From: Pirellulaceae bacterium
Lineage (GTDB): Bacteria > Planctomycetota > Planctomycetia > Pirellulales > Pirellulaceae
Direction of reading: 5' to 3'
NCBI GenBank assembly: GCA_028281725.1
Contig: JANQJJ010000456.1
Coordinates: forward strand, 1-32,576
DNA: 32,576 bases
Shown here: piece by piece, positions 29,501 through 32,576 of the stretch
How the letters are laid out: the number at the start of each line of letters is the position of its first letter
Position numbering within the stretch: position 1 is the stretch's first letter
Program-made: the position numbers and the translations under genes
Notes under the pieces: model-generated
Database searches by the model: none
What the model was told of the DNA's origin: nothing
The model's input: the letters and a program-made list of their open reading frames with translations, nothing else

Positions 29501-32500
29501 CAGCGAGCCCCTATTTGTTAACGCGGCCGCCAACAACTACTACCTGGCCGCCGGTTCCCGAGCTATCGACAGTTCGACCGATTCGCTCGAAGATCGTTCG
29601 GCCATGATAGGCGTTCGAGATCCGTTGGGAATCTCACCCAGTCCCATTCTTGCACCGAATGCCGATATTACGGGGCAGCTGCGAGTCGACGACCCAGCTA
29701 TCAGTAACCCCGGCGGTGGCGGAGCGAATCCGTTCAAGGATCGTGGGGCTTTCGATCGGGCCGATTTCATCGGACCGGTAGCGATTCTGCAGCAGCCAAT
29801 CGACAACGATCCGGACAATATCGACATCGATCGTGCGAATACGTCTATCCGGTTGCAGGAGGGAACGCTCGATTTCTTCTCGATCCTGCTCTTCGAACCA
29901 GAAGGAACCGGTCCGGATCCGACAACGGTGACCGAAGACGCGATCACCTTGACACAGAATGGCCGCTTGCTTCGCCCGGGGGTGGACTATGTCTTCGGCT
30001 ACAATGCCGGCAGCCGCCTCATCCGACTGACGCCTTTGTCGGGCATCTGGCGGAATGACAGCGTTTATGAAATCACGCTCAACAATCAAGATGGATTTCG
30101 TATTACTTCGCCTACCGGGTTCGACGTCGCCGACGGTCAAATCTTCTCGGTGGACGCGGGCGGGTCAACGCTGACTTTCGAGTACGACAATGATGGCACC
30201 GTCGGCGCCGGTTCGATCGCTGTCCCTTTCGACGTCAATTACACGGCCAACCAGCTGGCGGCGCAGATCATGTCCGCCATCAACGGTGCCGGTTCCGGAC
30301 TCTTCGCCTACCTGCAGGGCGACAATACAGTGATGCTGCATGGCGCCACAGCCGTTTCCGGTCTAAACAACATCCGTGTCGGCGCGATCGCGGACGTGGC
30401 TGGCGAACGACTGCAGGCCAATCGAATCAGCTCTTTGACGCAGTTCACCATTATCATGCCGGAGGTGGTATTGGATTACGGTGACGCACCCGGGGCCAAT
30501 TCGACGACATTGCAAGCGGACAACGGCTCCAGGCACACGATCTTGCCAGTCGATGCTCCCTTGCTGGCCCTGGGAGGCATCGTGGACGGCGATCCCGATG
30601 GTCAGCCCAGCGCGGACAGAGGTGCTGATGACACCGACTCTGGCCTCGTCGCGACGACCATACCAGGAATCAGCATCGGCGATGCCGGTCCCGCTTCACT
30701 GCAAGTGCCGGCGCCAGCGGGCTTGGATGGCCAGCAGATTGTCATTTCCGATATTGAGTCGAACTCGGTCATCTTCGAGTTTGATACCAATGGCACTCCG
30801 TCAAGTGCCGCCGTGGAAGTGGTCGACCTGACCGGAGCCGTCTCGGCGGCCGACGTTGCCGTGGCTTTGCAAAATGCGGTGAACGGTGCGGTGCTTCAAG
30901 GCAAGATTCTGGCTTTGGCTGCGGTCGCGACCGGCGACACCGTTAACCTCAACGCGAATCGAAACCATCAAGTGGATGTTTCGGCCGCAGCTTCGGTGAC
31001 GCGCCTGGCCGTGGGCACGTTCGATCTGGTGCTCCCAGCGGTGGGTGTTGCTGACGGGCAGTATATCGACCTGCGAGACGGCAACGGACGAGTTCGACGA
31101 TTCGAAATCAACGATATTTCTGCCGGTAGCCCTGATCCCCTGGTTGGAGACCAGAGTATTCCGGTCGATGTCGACCTGACGATCGCGACGCCCGAGGATA
31201 TCGCGCAGGCGCTAGCCGATGCGATCAATGCCGAAGTCGTCGTTCGTGGCTTGACCTTGGGGCCGGCGACTGCCACGGGCCGGTCGGTCTCCATCTTGGG
31301 AGATGACGAAGAAGGCGTCGAGTTCAGAGGGCTGTTCAACTCGGAGTCTAGCGCCGTACCAGTCGCCGTCAACGTGGTCGGATCCGGCATCCTGGACGTG
31401 TGGTTTGACTGGAACGCGGACGGGGACTTTGGCGACCCGGGAGAACGCGTGATTTCCAACACGCCGGTTCAACCGGGTGAAAACATATTCATGATCTCGA
31501 CGCCGGACACTGCCGCGATCGGACTGACCACCAGCCGATTCCGCGTCAGCACCGGAGGCAATTTGTTGCTCGGTGGTGTTGGCATTGGCGGTGAAGTAGA
31601 AGACCACATCGTGGAGATCGTCGACGGTACGCCACCGGTTGCGAACTCGGATGCCTATTCGATCGACGAGGACGGTGTTCTGACAGTTGCCGCTGGTGGT
31701 GTGTTGGGCAACGATACCGATGCGGACGGAAGTACGTTTTCGGTCTTTGACCAGGACCCGGTCACGCCGGGAACGCAGCCGCTGCAAGCCCCCGCGCATG
31801 GAACGCTGGTTCTCAACCAGGACGGCTCGTTCGTCTACACGCCGGATCTTGATTTCTACGGTACCGACGAATTTGTTTATCACATTCAAGACGAGCGTTT
31901 GCTCAGCGCCACTCCGGCAACCGTGACGATCACAGTGAATCCCATCAATGATCGGCCTACCGCCATCGACGATGTCATCACGTTGTTGGAAGACGAGACG
32001 ATCGTGCGGCCGGGAGCCGAATTCACCCGCAACGACCTCAAGGGCATCCAAGGAACACCGTCCCAGACCAACGAACTTGGGCAAGAGTTGGAGGTGGTCG
32101 GTGCGGTCATCATCCATCCGAATCCGGCAGTCGTCGGCGGTTCGGTAAGTGTATCGAACAACGTACTCACCTTCACACCTCCGGCGCACTACAACAACGA
32201 GATTGACGGTCCACTGCTGGTCGAGTTGACGATTCGCGATGCGGGTGTCGCAGGCGCTGATGCGATGCCACTGGAGCATACGAGTACGCTCACGATCAAT
32301 TTGGTTGCCGACAACGATGCCCCTCAGTTCACGATGCCGCCTGAGCTGAATGTCGTCGAGGACGCTGGTCCGCAAAACATCGCTGGATTTTTGACAGACA
32401 TTCGTCCCGGTCCGGTTGAGGCTACGGACGAAGCCACTGGGCAGGCGATCAACTTTGAAGATCAGCAGATCTCGTTCACGGTCACGGCGCTCACGCCCAG

Positions 32501-32576
32501 TTGTTTCCGTACGAACGCGGCGGCGAACGCCTGCTCGAGCCCGTGGACTTTTTCGCCGGTTTCGGCAGCGAGGCGC
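14520..32576 (+). CDS. Giant secreted multidomain protein 2 with two degenerate matrixin-like domains (3' partial)
   Basis: One frame is open for 6,019 codons from the ATG to the window end. Order: Arg-rich start and LEPR-XLL-like motif (residues 26-40); matrixin-like domain 1 with QQTGHGMGLSH (242-252); PPC-like domain (DDDWYAF ~15484); Ig-like region (15840-16600); matrixin-like domain 2 with GRIGSLLGLGH (895-905); PPC domain with NDDYFSEDS (17550); DUF1565-like beta-helix (17835); FnIII-like module (~18840); second beta-helix (19150-20160); PPC domains (DIDVYSF ~20370, DVDWFRF ~21090); propeller-like halves (21700-22220 and 26400-26830) around a nine-copy FEFD array; jelly-roll-like segment (~27050-27470); beta-helix end (28990-29760); Ig-like segment (~29950-30090); FEFD module; split GEVED; at least three cadherin-like domains. 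I found no cysteine codon in this frame until the last ~80 bases. From gene 1, about 1.5 kb including a dockerin may be missing downstream. An extracellular structural role is likely. Enzyme activity is not supported. Confidence 0.92.
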   Translation, partial: MVSLLSSRSQPSPHETQLRRNRLRRVLLETLERRELLAVDFPAGAVFAPGTPQDYVDGVIARLGSSDANAQGNRWTDPVGGASPGEGDPATITWSIVPDGTIVPNDDGSAGGGSDLITFMDNIYGGNSIGTISQKPWFNIFQRAYDRWSEVSGLTFVYEASDDGVAVDPTNRGVAGLRGDIRIGGMNIDGNLGTLAYNFFPTGGGAEGLDGDMVLDTNDVFFFDAAEGAAGENRGLFNVLMQQTGHGMGLSHVFPVDETKLMEPHVSLAFLGPQHDDILSAQELYGDANENDDVLADATSLGALSNGLRTISGNSIDRVGDDDWYAFSVSSAGRISLTLEPLGEQYDVGSEVGATGPVDTLLNQDLDLELLASDGTTVLAQLNASGPGIAEQIDDFDLPAGGVYLLRVIGSGDADADPQRYSLGIRLTGLTGASNVNLPPRLLSVAPNVGEIFSFNRTNGLDVGPNELVFRFDGSQFLDASSLDGIRITRSGFDEDFSDGDEVVIEPGFIGFGESERIVVARFASALPDDLYRVEVFGVDVPTEGITAVRNLNGDALAPRLSGTDRDTVFFDLELGAQVTAIVPQPTSRDAGGNIVQARNQIEVYFNEDDLYPTDVATGDVNPNPSVVDPSFYQLFADRDTVTNTDDVLFNPASVEYFPGRNLAILTFASDIDQLSAGDTTFRLRIGTNEANPPQPVVVNQPVDPGSTFTAASAGSANLGVFNSLSSVEVREQIVNASAFPLDFPGAPDMPSDRDVFVDHLFGESHLLSDTPDTGVGIETIYYTFNSVESFGQNELGQDLFSSITPQQEQRAREIFEFYGSLLGLHFVETAETSLPAIPNSRVLWIITGEIDGPGNIDAVSGGNLAVMDNAIDWDDRFGQSDDPNKTSWFGMAMGRIGSLLGLGHATELPPGTNMGAFYSDVVLGGEGNLRFDNDVEPIFPGAHDIVHGQYLHRPDSRDIDMYRFEVATSNAGRFSAEVIAERLADASHLDSVLTLYQEMPDGSRSVIAVNDDYFSEDSFMSLELQPGVYYLGVTASGNTDLNPEIADAGLGGTSEGRYQLRTTFRPLEASAIVDTSGTPLDGDADGIAGGVFNYWFNATSSSDTLFVDKSAPSLGANGSISNPYNEIDDAFNAAQPGDIVRLVPNGGADGDISTQTDNLAFEVGRGGLGNGILDDGEFMDLPQGVTVMVDAGVLFKMGGSVIGVGSSTSSGDRSRANLQILGTPEQQVVFTSYTDENLGVDTDPLATTATPGDWGGIIFRNALDRAEGRFDAELDGRFMNYVAYADMQHGGGQVSIDGQPTVITPLHMVTARPTLINNTITRSASAAISADPNSFEESTFVIPRFQSEVLFTPDYARVGPDIHGNVVNSNSINGLFVRVETLPGQNTSAQTVSGRWNDTDIVHFVADTLTVAGTSGGTFIETRPPELSTVLVADVNVAGGQLVPGNTYTYRMTFVDPNGNESIASTVPTLPQTIGAGNNAIRLSNLTPATEGFVARKLYRSDGGTYRLVAELDRSSTVHVDAVAPRATVLNVAPTVNRARLDASLVIDPGMIVKLQGGRIVAGISAQVAAEGQDGLPVIFTSRQDDRYGAGSTFDTNGDGAATTPQPGDWGGLYFGQMGAGSLDFSLITFAGGVTRVGATFTGFNPVEIHQSDVRIANSIIENNASGTGGPAGRSREGSGFNEDAAIFVRGAQPIIVDNIIRDNAAPAISIDPHSTNGVSVKDKGRVTGLADRREAITENKGPLLRGNALGNNDINAMVLRGVTLNTESVWDDTDIVHAVLDEIVVPDFHVFGGLRLQSSPDESLVVKFGPGAGLTSNGRPLDIDDRIGGSLQVVGSPGFPVILTSLLDDTVGAGFDPFGAAQTDTNNDTDATTPSRGDWRSLRIDEFSNDRNVAIATELEPAQSTGAGVNGIPGNAQNLGLLATGEKASDDNLRLGYTVVGAINNPDDIDVYSFTGTAGTQVWLDIDRTNISLDAVVELVDADGNILAQSDNSFDESRGALALVNNLPAANHVNPLQTDLFDPRNEGERFRFDDPRNTLTRTFSDFYSTNPLDPGLRVILPGASGSVNPYFVRVRSSNIDSRDPSANRADLQDPTKLSDGKTEGQYQLQIRLQQMDEVAGSSISFSDIRYATIGVEVLGMPSHSPLGGEAVELTTNNDVLANALDLGNLLNTDRAALSVAGELATATDVDWFRFEINQDSAENSGLAQHLSTVIDVDYADGFSRANTSLWLFYDDQNGIGAGSNTGIRLVNFGTDSNIADDVGAPQNGTDVDDLSRGSGGLLDAFIGSTALPSGTYYLAITSNQLISSYLDQYYRRDAGGNPLTRVEPVNSVARIIEDRFGGSTTTATPPLQVGFSNNAASNIVGYTLADLPLFITQPAPGADSSELITVSAMTGSQTSLISRFPFVEDVAIRGDGTLHAARSPQVGVINDGSEGGILQLDSAGNGTFTQVSGSSGIQTFEVDFTVNPPAIVAPFGSNGQRGGSGMEFRGLTYPQVGNTQLLYAVGSRKVGADTFTTFGGFNDSNNYVYRLDPTSLTAESTPFQNRQNNGRILGAGTQIVERGYIDTSTDAGARNVTAQTVTVSNASPFGEPALLSGDLVTIQTPNGITTFEWLADVLSATPVADTLPQTSAGILGAPVPTNFFTDMTSFELSSSTGSGEFEIDTGRVIVNNYFTLTAPATFDGSTFTVVDDQGNRVTFEFDANNNVTGPNAPITYDAANATQFQVSQAIINAINNPPVASVLDAEGNPSALPWSAQAFLVPGTNRISLTNDHSISLLPGGASPLTVTQLSNAFPVGPSGSYDGATFTITDFTGDALTFEFDANASVTPGNVPVTFSTTSSQSFLTQAVNAAINNVPASILANLNGTWDVQSIFTPGSNTLRLIGDAFVSLTASTPTVINPLLQSPEYGLSGNLVNDSGTTLLNNFDPALPLASLPTSHDGTTFTIVDDNGNTVIFEFDDILAVPGVRSTNGVPHVSVPYDTTVDTVDSLTQRLVVLVNNPPAASISPGVQPWSARAFFEASNNLIRFTGDASVTVDTPPEFIVFDNLFPALGAGETYDGATFTIEDITGEAITFELEDVLVGDGIASGNSAVPYDPTLGTNALSQAIFAAINAPDPAVLAILGGVWDATAQQPTGTEQVWISGANDAFLNPATGIDLLTLVNGFNALTGDETYDGVTFTITDLSGDAITFELEDTINNSGVRTGHSAVPFDPTGTSLDLTQAIASAINNPDPGVLAGLGSWEAVATQPLDVDKVQLTGILSVTVDPLPGNTILRFVNEFRALSPGESFDGATFTIIDIDGDLITFELEDTAFNDGTLPGNSIVPYNSLTDSASQVTQIITAAINSPDVNILVGLTGTWDVAAQRTPGTDEIRLTDVQNTVLNPPGQAELLTLVNGFAALTGDRTYDGATFTITDLSGDTITFELEDVNIADGVTTGNSAIPVDPADTQNALTQAVAAAINAPDPIILVGLAGTWEATAVIPPGLEEVRIANAQSATVLPPATGQVVLNNLFPALSAGDSFDGSTVTITDLDGDTITFEFEDTNINNGTVPGNSVVPYSSTGSQNDLTTALNNAINTPDLAVLTGLAGSWDVSSVLPAGLQELRLTGAISSVLDPLVGVGAPTLVNNMVTLNAGESIDGATFSIADASGDLIVFELNDITNTAPATPGVTAGNSAINYDPAFTREQLSQAISDGINNPDPAVLAGLAGAWEAVSTLPPGGNQLTLSGVTAVGVVSAPPIVNPLTFVQQFSPLGTETIINPLFEGDDIVNPLVTGTIVNPLFTSTTIQPLNQQLLSPTHPLSADTAPPAVSTNHLVPVEEYYTNLDDLQFLPAPSTPGAMDELVAAINAANIGITASAIGNRLELIGATSADFSNIPTIAFNTPSGAFNTLPFQFTESSSSLTQRLLAAIQVVEPLAQLVQGEQPGESRIWLPARSSFIQGLTDDRGDSPARNMELSLPQYGIVEGLAFAGSTMYAVSDQGDLFRVGGTNFIPNSSFNDGDFIETIYNPTTGSRVRFTSLTSGPRNLEGGALANTLFGIDASGVLYAFDTSGRPQHIFQDGNWFIQTDASNPSGLAFSNVDVNLWHVTDDNRQTDDGHGVNIAYDASTTVFSSSFADRRVQEDGGNSLYFGLEDPANFDNYNGGTFGNGSINDPGANYPGYDAGIYNTYDVPGGAHGSVVSNPLDLSDYSPADKPFLYFNYYLETENANADNPGDPNLMKDSFRVFVSGEDGRWQLVGTNNSDYDAVRGVGQFDELDYLLINDPIHGDSQISELFDAGAAFGGQTAPDSWRQARIDLSRFAGDDSVRIRFDFSTAGSMDVGSLATGGIELVSVAGHKLRDGQGFSGQPADTFQIDTAGTANQADDSIFEFELGLVLQVPSGASLAIGESFEVDGVIYTFATNNVGNNIQVSPSDTGEVIAQRILTKLQGRGLNASFDPFNRARIAVLDATNASPAIDATLLGKGFLQGLPGVGATQFGGGTFNNHIPVPVSPNYTYQQVRDAIRTAMAGEFNIGGQQANANSIRFHDKSIFLWNKTVIDSGPLGLNDSLQGDIFGESTSGVTGQVGRGSQRGQNNRFEGVYVDDIIVGFAERGEMVTYENNSTPSVTTFVDNPRHEPAILPQYEEIETGTYQIEIRRGATYGTGRLTFPWFDLFRSFDTNDRLAQTVSLVAASGYELADGQTFTLSDGIDTVTFEYDDLSIQSGPRDGVAQGNIAIPFRSEDDAATVAKSIRDAINGADAQATLDVVAGLSNGSTGGSVLAKVTDSRVVHLHGNVSVNNTGSAAFAGTSNRTLTGANAAGFVLHGLDEFKLTEAGDSNRFRDQGQVIIHSNVIRDSADYGIVVDAGARVNNNLIPLAGALAHPGSVIAFPQFNTQSLVPGTVLANNLLFANAAGGISFSGDDRNQNQSEAPVPFGRAVNNTIVGLNGSGIGINVGVNASPTLLNNIVSSLATGLFVDASSASTVIGAMTYHNNGADIGGAVPDRGTNAQVIGASEPLFVNAAANNYYLAAGSRAIDSSTDSLEDRSAMIGVRDPLGISPSPILAPNADITGQLRVDDPAISNPGGGGANPFKDRGAFDRADFIGPVAILQQPIDNDPDNIDIDRANTSIRLQEGTLDFFSILLFEPEGTGPDPTTVTEDAITLTQNGRLLRPGVDYVFGYNAGSRLIRLTPLSGIWRNDSVYEITLNNQDGFRITSPTGFDVADGQIFSVDAGGSTLTFEYDNDGTVGAGSIAVPFDVNYTANQLAAQIMSAINGAGSGLFAYLQGDNTVMLHGATAVSGLNNIRVGAIADVAGERLQANRISSLTQFTIIMPEVVLDYGDAPGANSTTLQADNGSRHTILPVDAPLLALGGIVDGDPDGQPSADRGADDTDSGLVATTIPGISIGDAGPASLQVPAPAGLDGQQIVISDIESNSVIFEFDTNGTPSSAAVEVVDLTGAVSAADVAVALQNAVNGAVLQGKILALAAVATGDTVNLNANRNHQVDVSAAASVTRLAVGTFDLVLPAVGVADGQYIDLRDGNGRVRRFEINDISAGSPDPLVGDQSIPVDVDLTIATPEDIAQALADAINAEVVVRGLTLGPATATGRSVSILGDDEEGVEFRGLFNSESSAVPVAVNVVGSGILDVWFDWNADGDFGDPGERVISNTPVQPGENIFMISTPDTAAIGLTTSRFRVSTGGNLLLGGVGIGGEVEDHIVEIVDGTPPVANSDAYSIDEDGVLTVAAGGVLGNDTDADGSTFSVFDQDPVTPGTQPLQAPAHGTLVLNQDGSFVYTPDLDFYGTDEFVYHIQDERLLSATPATVTITVNPINDRPTAIDDVITLLEDETIVRPGAEFTRNDLKGIQGTPSQTNELGQELEVVGAVIIHPNPAVVGGSVSVSNNVLTFTPPAHYNNEIDGPLLVELTIRDAGVAGADAMPLEHTSTLTINLVADNDAPQFTMPPELNVVEDAGPQNIAGFLTDIRPGPVEATDEATGQAINFEDQQISFTVTALTPSCFRTNAAANACSSPWTFSPVSAARR
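14595..14639 (+). other. LEPR-XLL-like N-terminal motif
   Basis: After an Arg-rich stretch (residues 18-25) the protein reads VLLETLERRELLAVD, close to the LEPR-XLL motif at the N-termini of many large planctomycete secreted proteins. There is no classical hydrophobic signal peptide. The motif is thought to be linked to export or sorting, but its mechanism is not established. Confidence 0.75.
14862..15380 (+). other. Matrixin-like metalloprotease domain 1, active site degenerate
   Basis: The fold signature is clear: DLITFMDNIYG, a WFNIFQRAYDRWSEVSGLTFVY segment, and then the zinc-binding helix followed by a Met-turn (KLMEPH). In the helix, HExxHxxGxxH is replaced by QQTGHGMGLSH (15243-15275). 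The first His and the catalytic Glu are both Gln, while the second and third His remain. Loss of the general base predicts no normal protease activity. Confidence 0.8.
16650..17290 (+). other. Matrixin-like metalloprotease domain 2, active site degenerate
   Basis: The segment has TPQQEQRAREIFEFYGSLLG and HFVE, then SWFGMAM before the zinc-site helix. That helix reads GRIGSLLGLGH (17202-17234) where HExxHxxGxxH is expected. First His, Glu and second His have become Gly, Arg and Ser. Only the last His remains, followed by a PPGTNMG Met-turn-like segment. Confidence 0.75.
17835..18730 (+). other. DUF1565-like beta-helix region, gene 2
   Basis: The opening is LFVDKSAPSLGANGSISNPY, then AAQPGDIVRLVPNGGADGD, VMVDAGVLFKMGG, PGDWGGIIF and NGLFVRVET, ending at NDTDIVH (18711-18731). 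It aligns throughout with gene 1 bases 790-1755. No catalytic site is recognised. Confidence 0.6.
21700..22220 (+). other. Propeller-like region, first half
   Basis: The reading has blade-like strands (FVEDVAIRGDGTLHAA, GILQLDSAGNG, GMEFRGLTYPQVGN, LLYAVGSR, YVYRLDPTSLTAE). Related strands occur in 26400-26830, separated by the FEFD array. The beta-propeller call rests on strand spacing only. Confidence 0.4.
22569..25780 (+). repeat. Nine-copy FEFD tandem array of gene 2
   Basis: Units start (x-DG-x-T) at 22569, 22929, 23340, 23697, 24045, 24390, 24741, 25086 and 25434. Five of the last periods are 345-351 bases; the first three are 360, 411 and 357. Each unit has (F/Y)DG(A/S)TFTI, DLxGDxITFE(F/L)(D/E)D, GNS(A/I)VPYD, LTQAIxxAINxPDxxVL, then in later copies G(T/S)WEA or G(T/S)WDV, a closing strand and VNxFxALxxGET. 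The last six copies are much closer to each other (about 116 residues each) than to copies elsewhere. No named family is recognised. Confidence 0.85.
25737..25892 (+). repeat. IVNPL mini-repeat
   Basis: Short units PIVNPLT (25737), TIINPLF (25791), DIVNPLV (25821), TIVNPLF (25848) and TIQPL (25878), spaced by 27-30 bases after a first gap of 54. They sit at the end of the FEFD array, before the remaining propeller-like half. Function unknown. Confidence 0.65.
26400..26830 (+). other. Propeller-like region, second half
   Basis: The segment reads YGIVEGLAFAGSTMYAVSDQG, LFRVGG, GPRNLEGGALANTLFGIDASG and VLYAFDTSG, then DNRQTDDGHGVN. These look like blade strands of the same kind as 21700-22220. 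The array and mini-repeat lie between the two halves. Confidence 0.4.
28545..28900 (+). repeat. Single FEFD module before beta-helix, gene 2
   Basis: ELADGQTFTLSDG, TVTFEYDD, GNIAIPF and SIRDAING follow FRSFDTNDRLAQ. Gene 1 has its own FEFD unit at the matching place (TRSFDTNDRFAEQ, then GDTFEISDG, near 5880), so this copy was present before the two genes diverged. Confidence 0.65.
30471..31620 (+). other. GEVED domain of gene 2, split by two FEFD modules
   Basis: The domain starts at LDYGDAP and ends at GGEVEDHIVEI. Between DGDPDGQPSADRGADDTDS and GDDEEGVEF there are about 210 residues that hold two FEFD-type modules (VIFEFDTNG ~30770, AVNGAV; and RRFEINDIS ~31100, LADAINAE). Gene 1 has the same domain uninterrupted. 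The rest of the domain (VWFDWNADGDFGDPGE) is intact. Confidence 0.75.
31633..32576 (+). repeat. Cadherin-like domains of gene 2 (at least three, last cut)
   Basis: The first opens with ANSDAYSIDEDGVL and closes with VNPINDRP, the second with DDVITLLEDETI and VADNDAP, and the third with PELNVVEDAGPQ, reaching FTVTAL near 32489 before the window ends. They correspond to the array at 11887-13793 in gene 1. Confidence 0.8.

Noticed and set aside
32492-32576. A separate new gene starting at the window end
   Set aside because: The open frame here has no start codon or ribosome binding site and coincides with the irregular contig end, so an error or chimeric join is more likely.

Overview
The window is filled by two giant, co-oriented protein-coding genes, separated by a 164-base gap. 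No tRNA, rRNA, CRISPR array, insertion sequence or conventional metabolic gene is visible. The likely source is a planctomycete, probably of the Pirellulaceae type. The reasons are a LEPR-XLL-like N-terminal motif, a dockerin pair followed by an acidic C-terminal tail, GEVED domains, PPC domains, beta-helix segments and cadherin-like repeats in secreted proteins of thousands of residues. The odd window length and irregular reading at both edges suggest a whole contig rather than a slice of a larger one. These taxonomic and assembly statements are inference.

Layout. Bases 2-14355 hold the 3' part of giant gene 1 (about 4,730 codons visible, N-terminus missing). Its order is: end of a PPC domain, DUF1565-like beta-helix, two FnIII-like modules, second beta-helix, PPC domains, further beta-helix, Ig-like segment, array of short 'FEFD' modules, GEVED, six cadherin-like domains, dockerin, acidic tail. 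Bases 14356-14519 are intergenic, with a possible promoter, a strong hairpin and a ribosome binding site. Bases 14520-32576 hold the 5' 6,019 codons of giant gene 2, still open at the window end. It starts with the LEPR-XLL-like motif and two matrixin-like domains whose zinc/catalytic motifs are both degenerate. It then follows the same domain order as gene 1, adding a block of about 5.5 kb that contains a nine-copy FEFD array.

The two genes are tandem paralogues. They align from the NDDYFSEDS motif (175 in gene 1, 17550 in gene 2) through GEVED and the cadherin-like domains. They differ by clean module-sized indels, most of which contain one or more copies of the same 95-120-residue FEFD module. 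The module sits between domains, inside a beta-helix, inside a propeller-like region and inside a GEVED domain. Both proteins read as cysteine-free, extracellular, multi-module surface or matrix proteins. The most notable points are the two dead metzincin motifs in one protein and the FEFD module acting as a repeatedly inserted protein unit.
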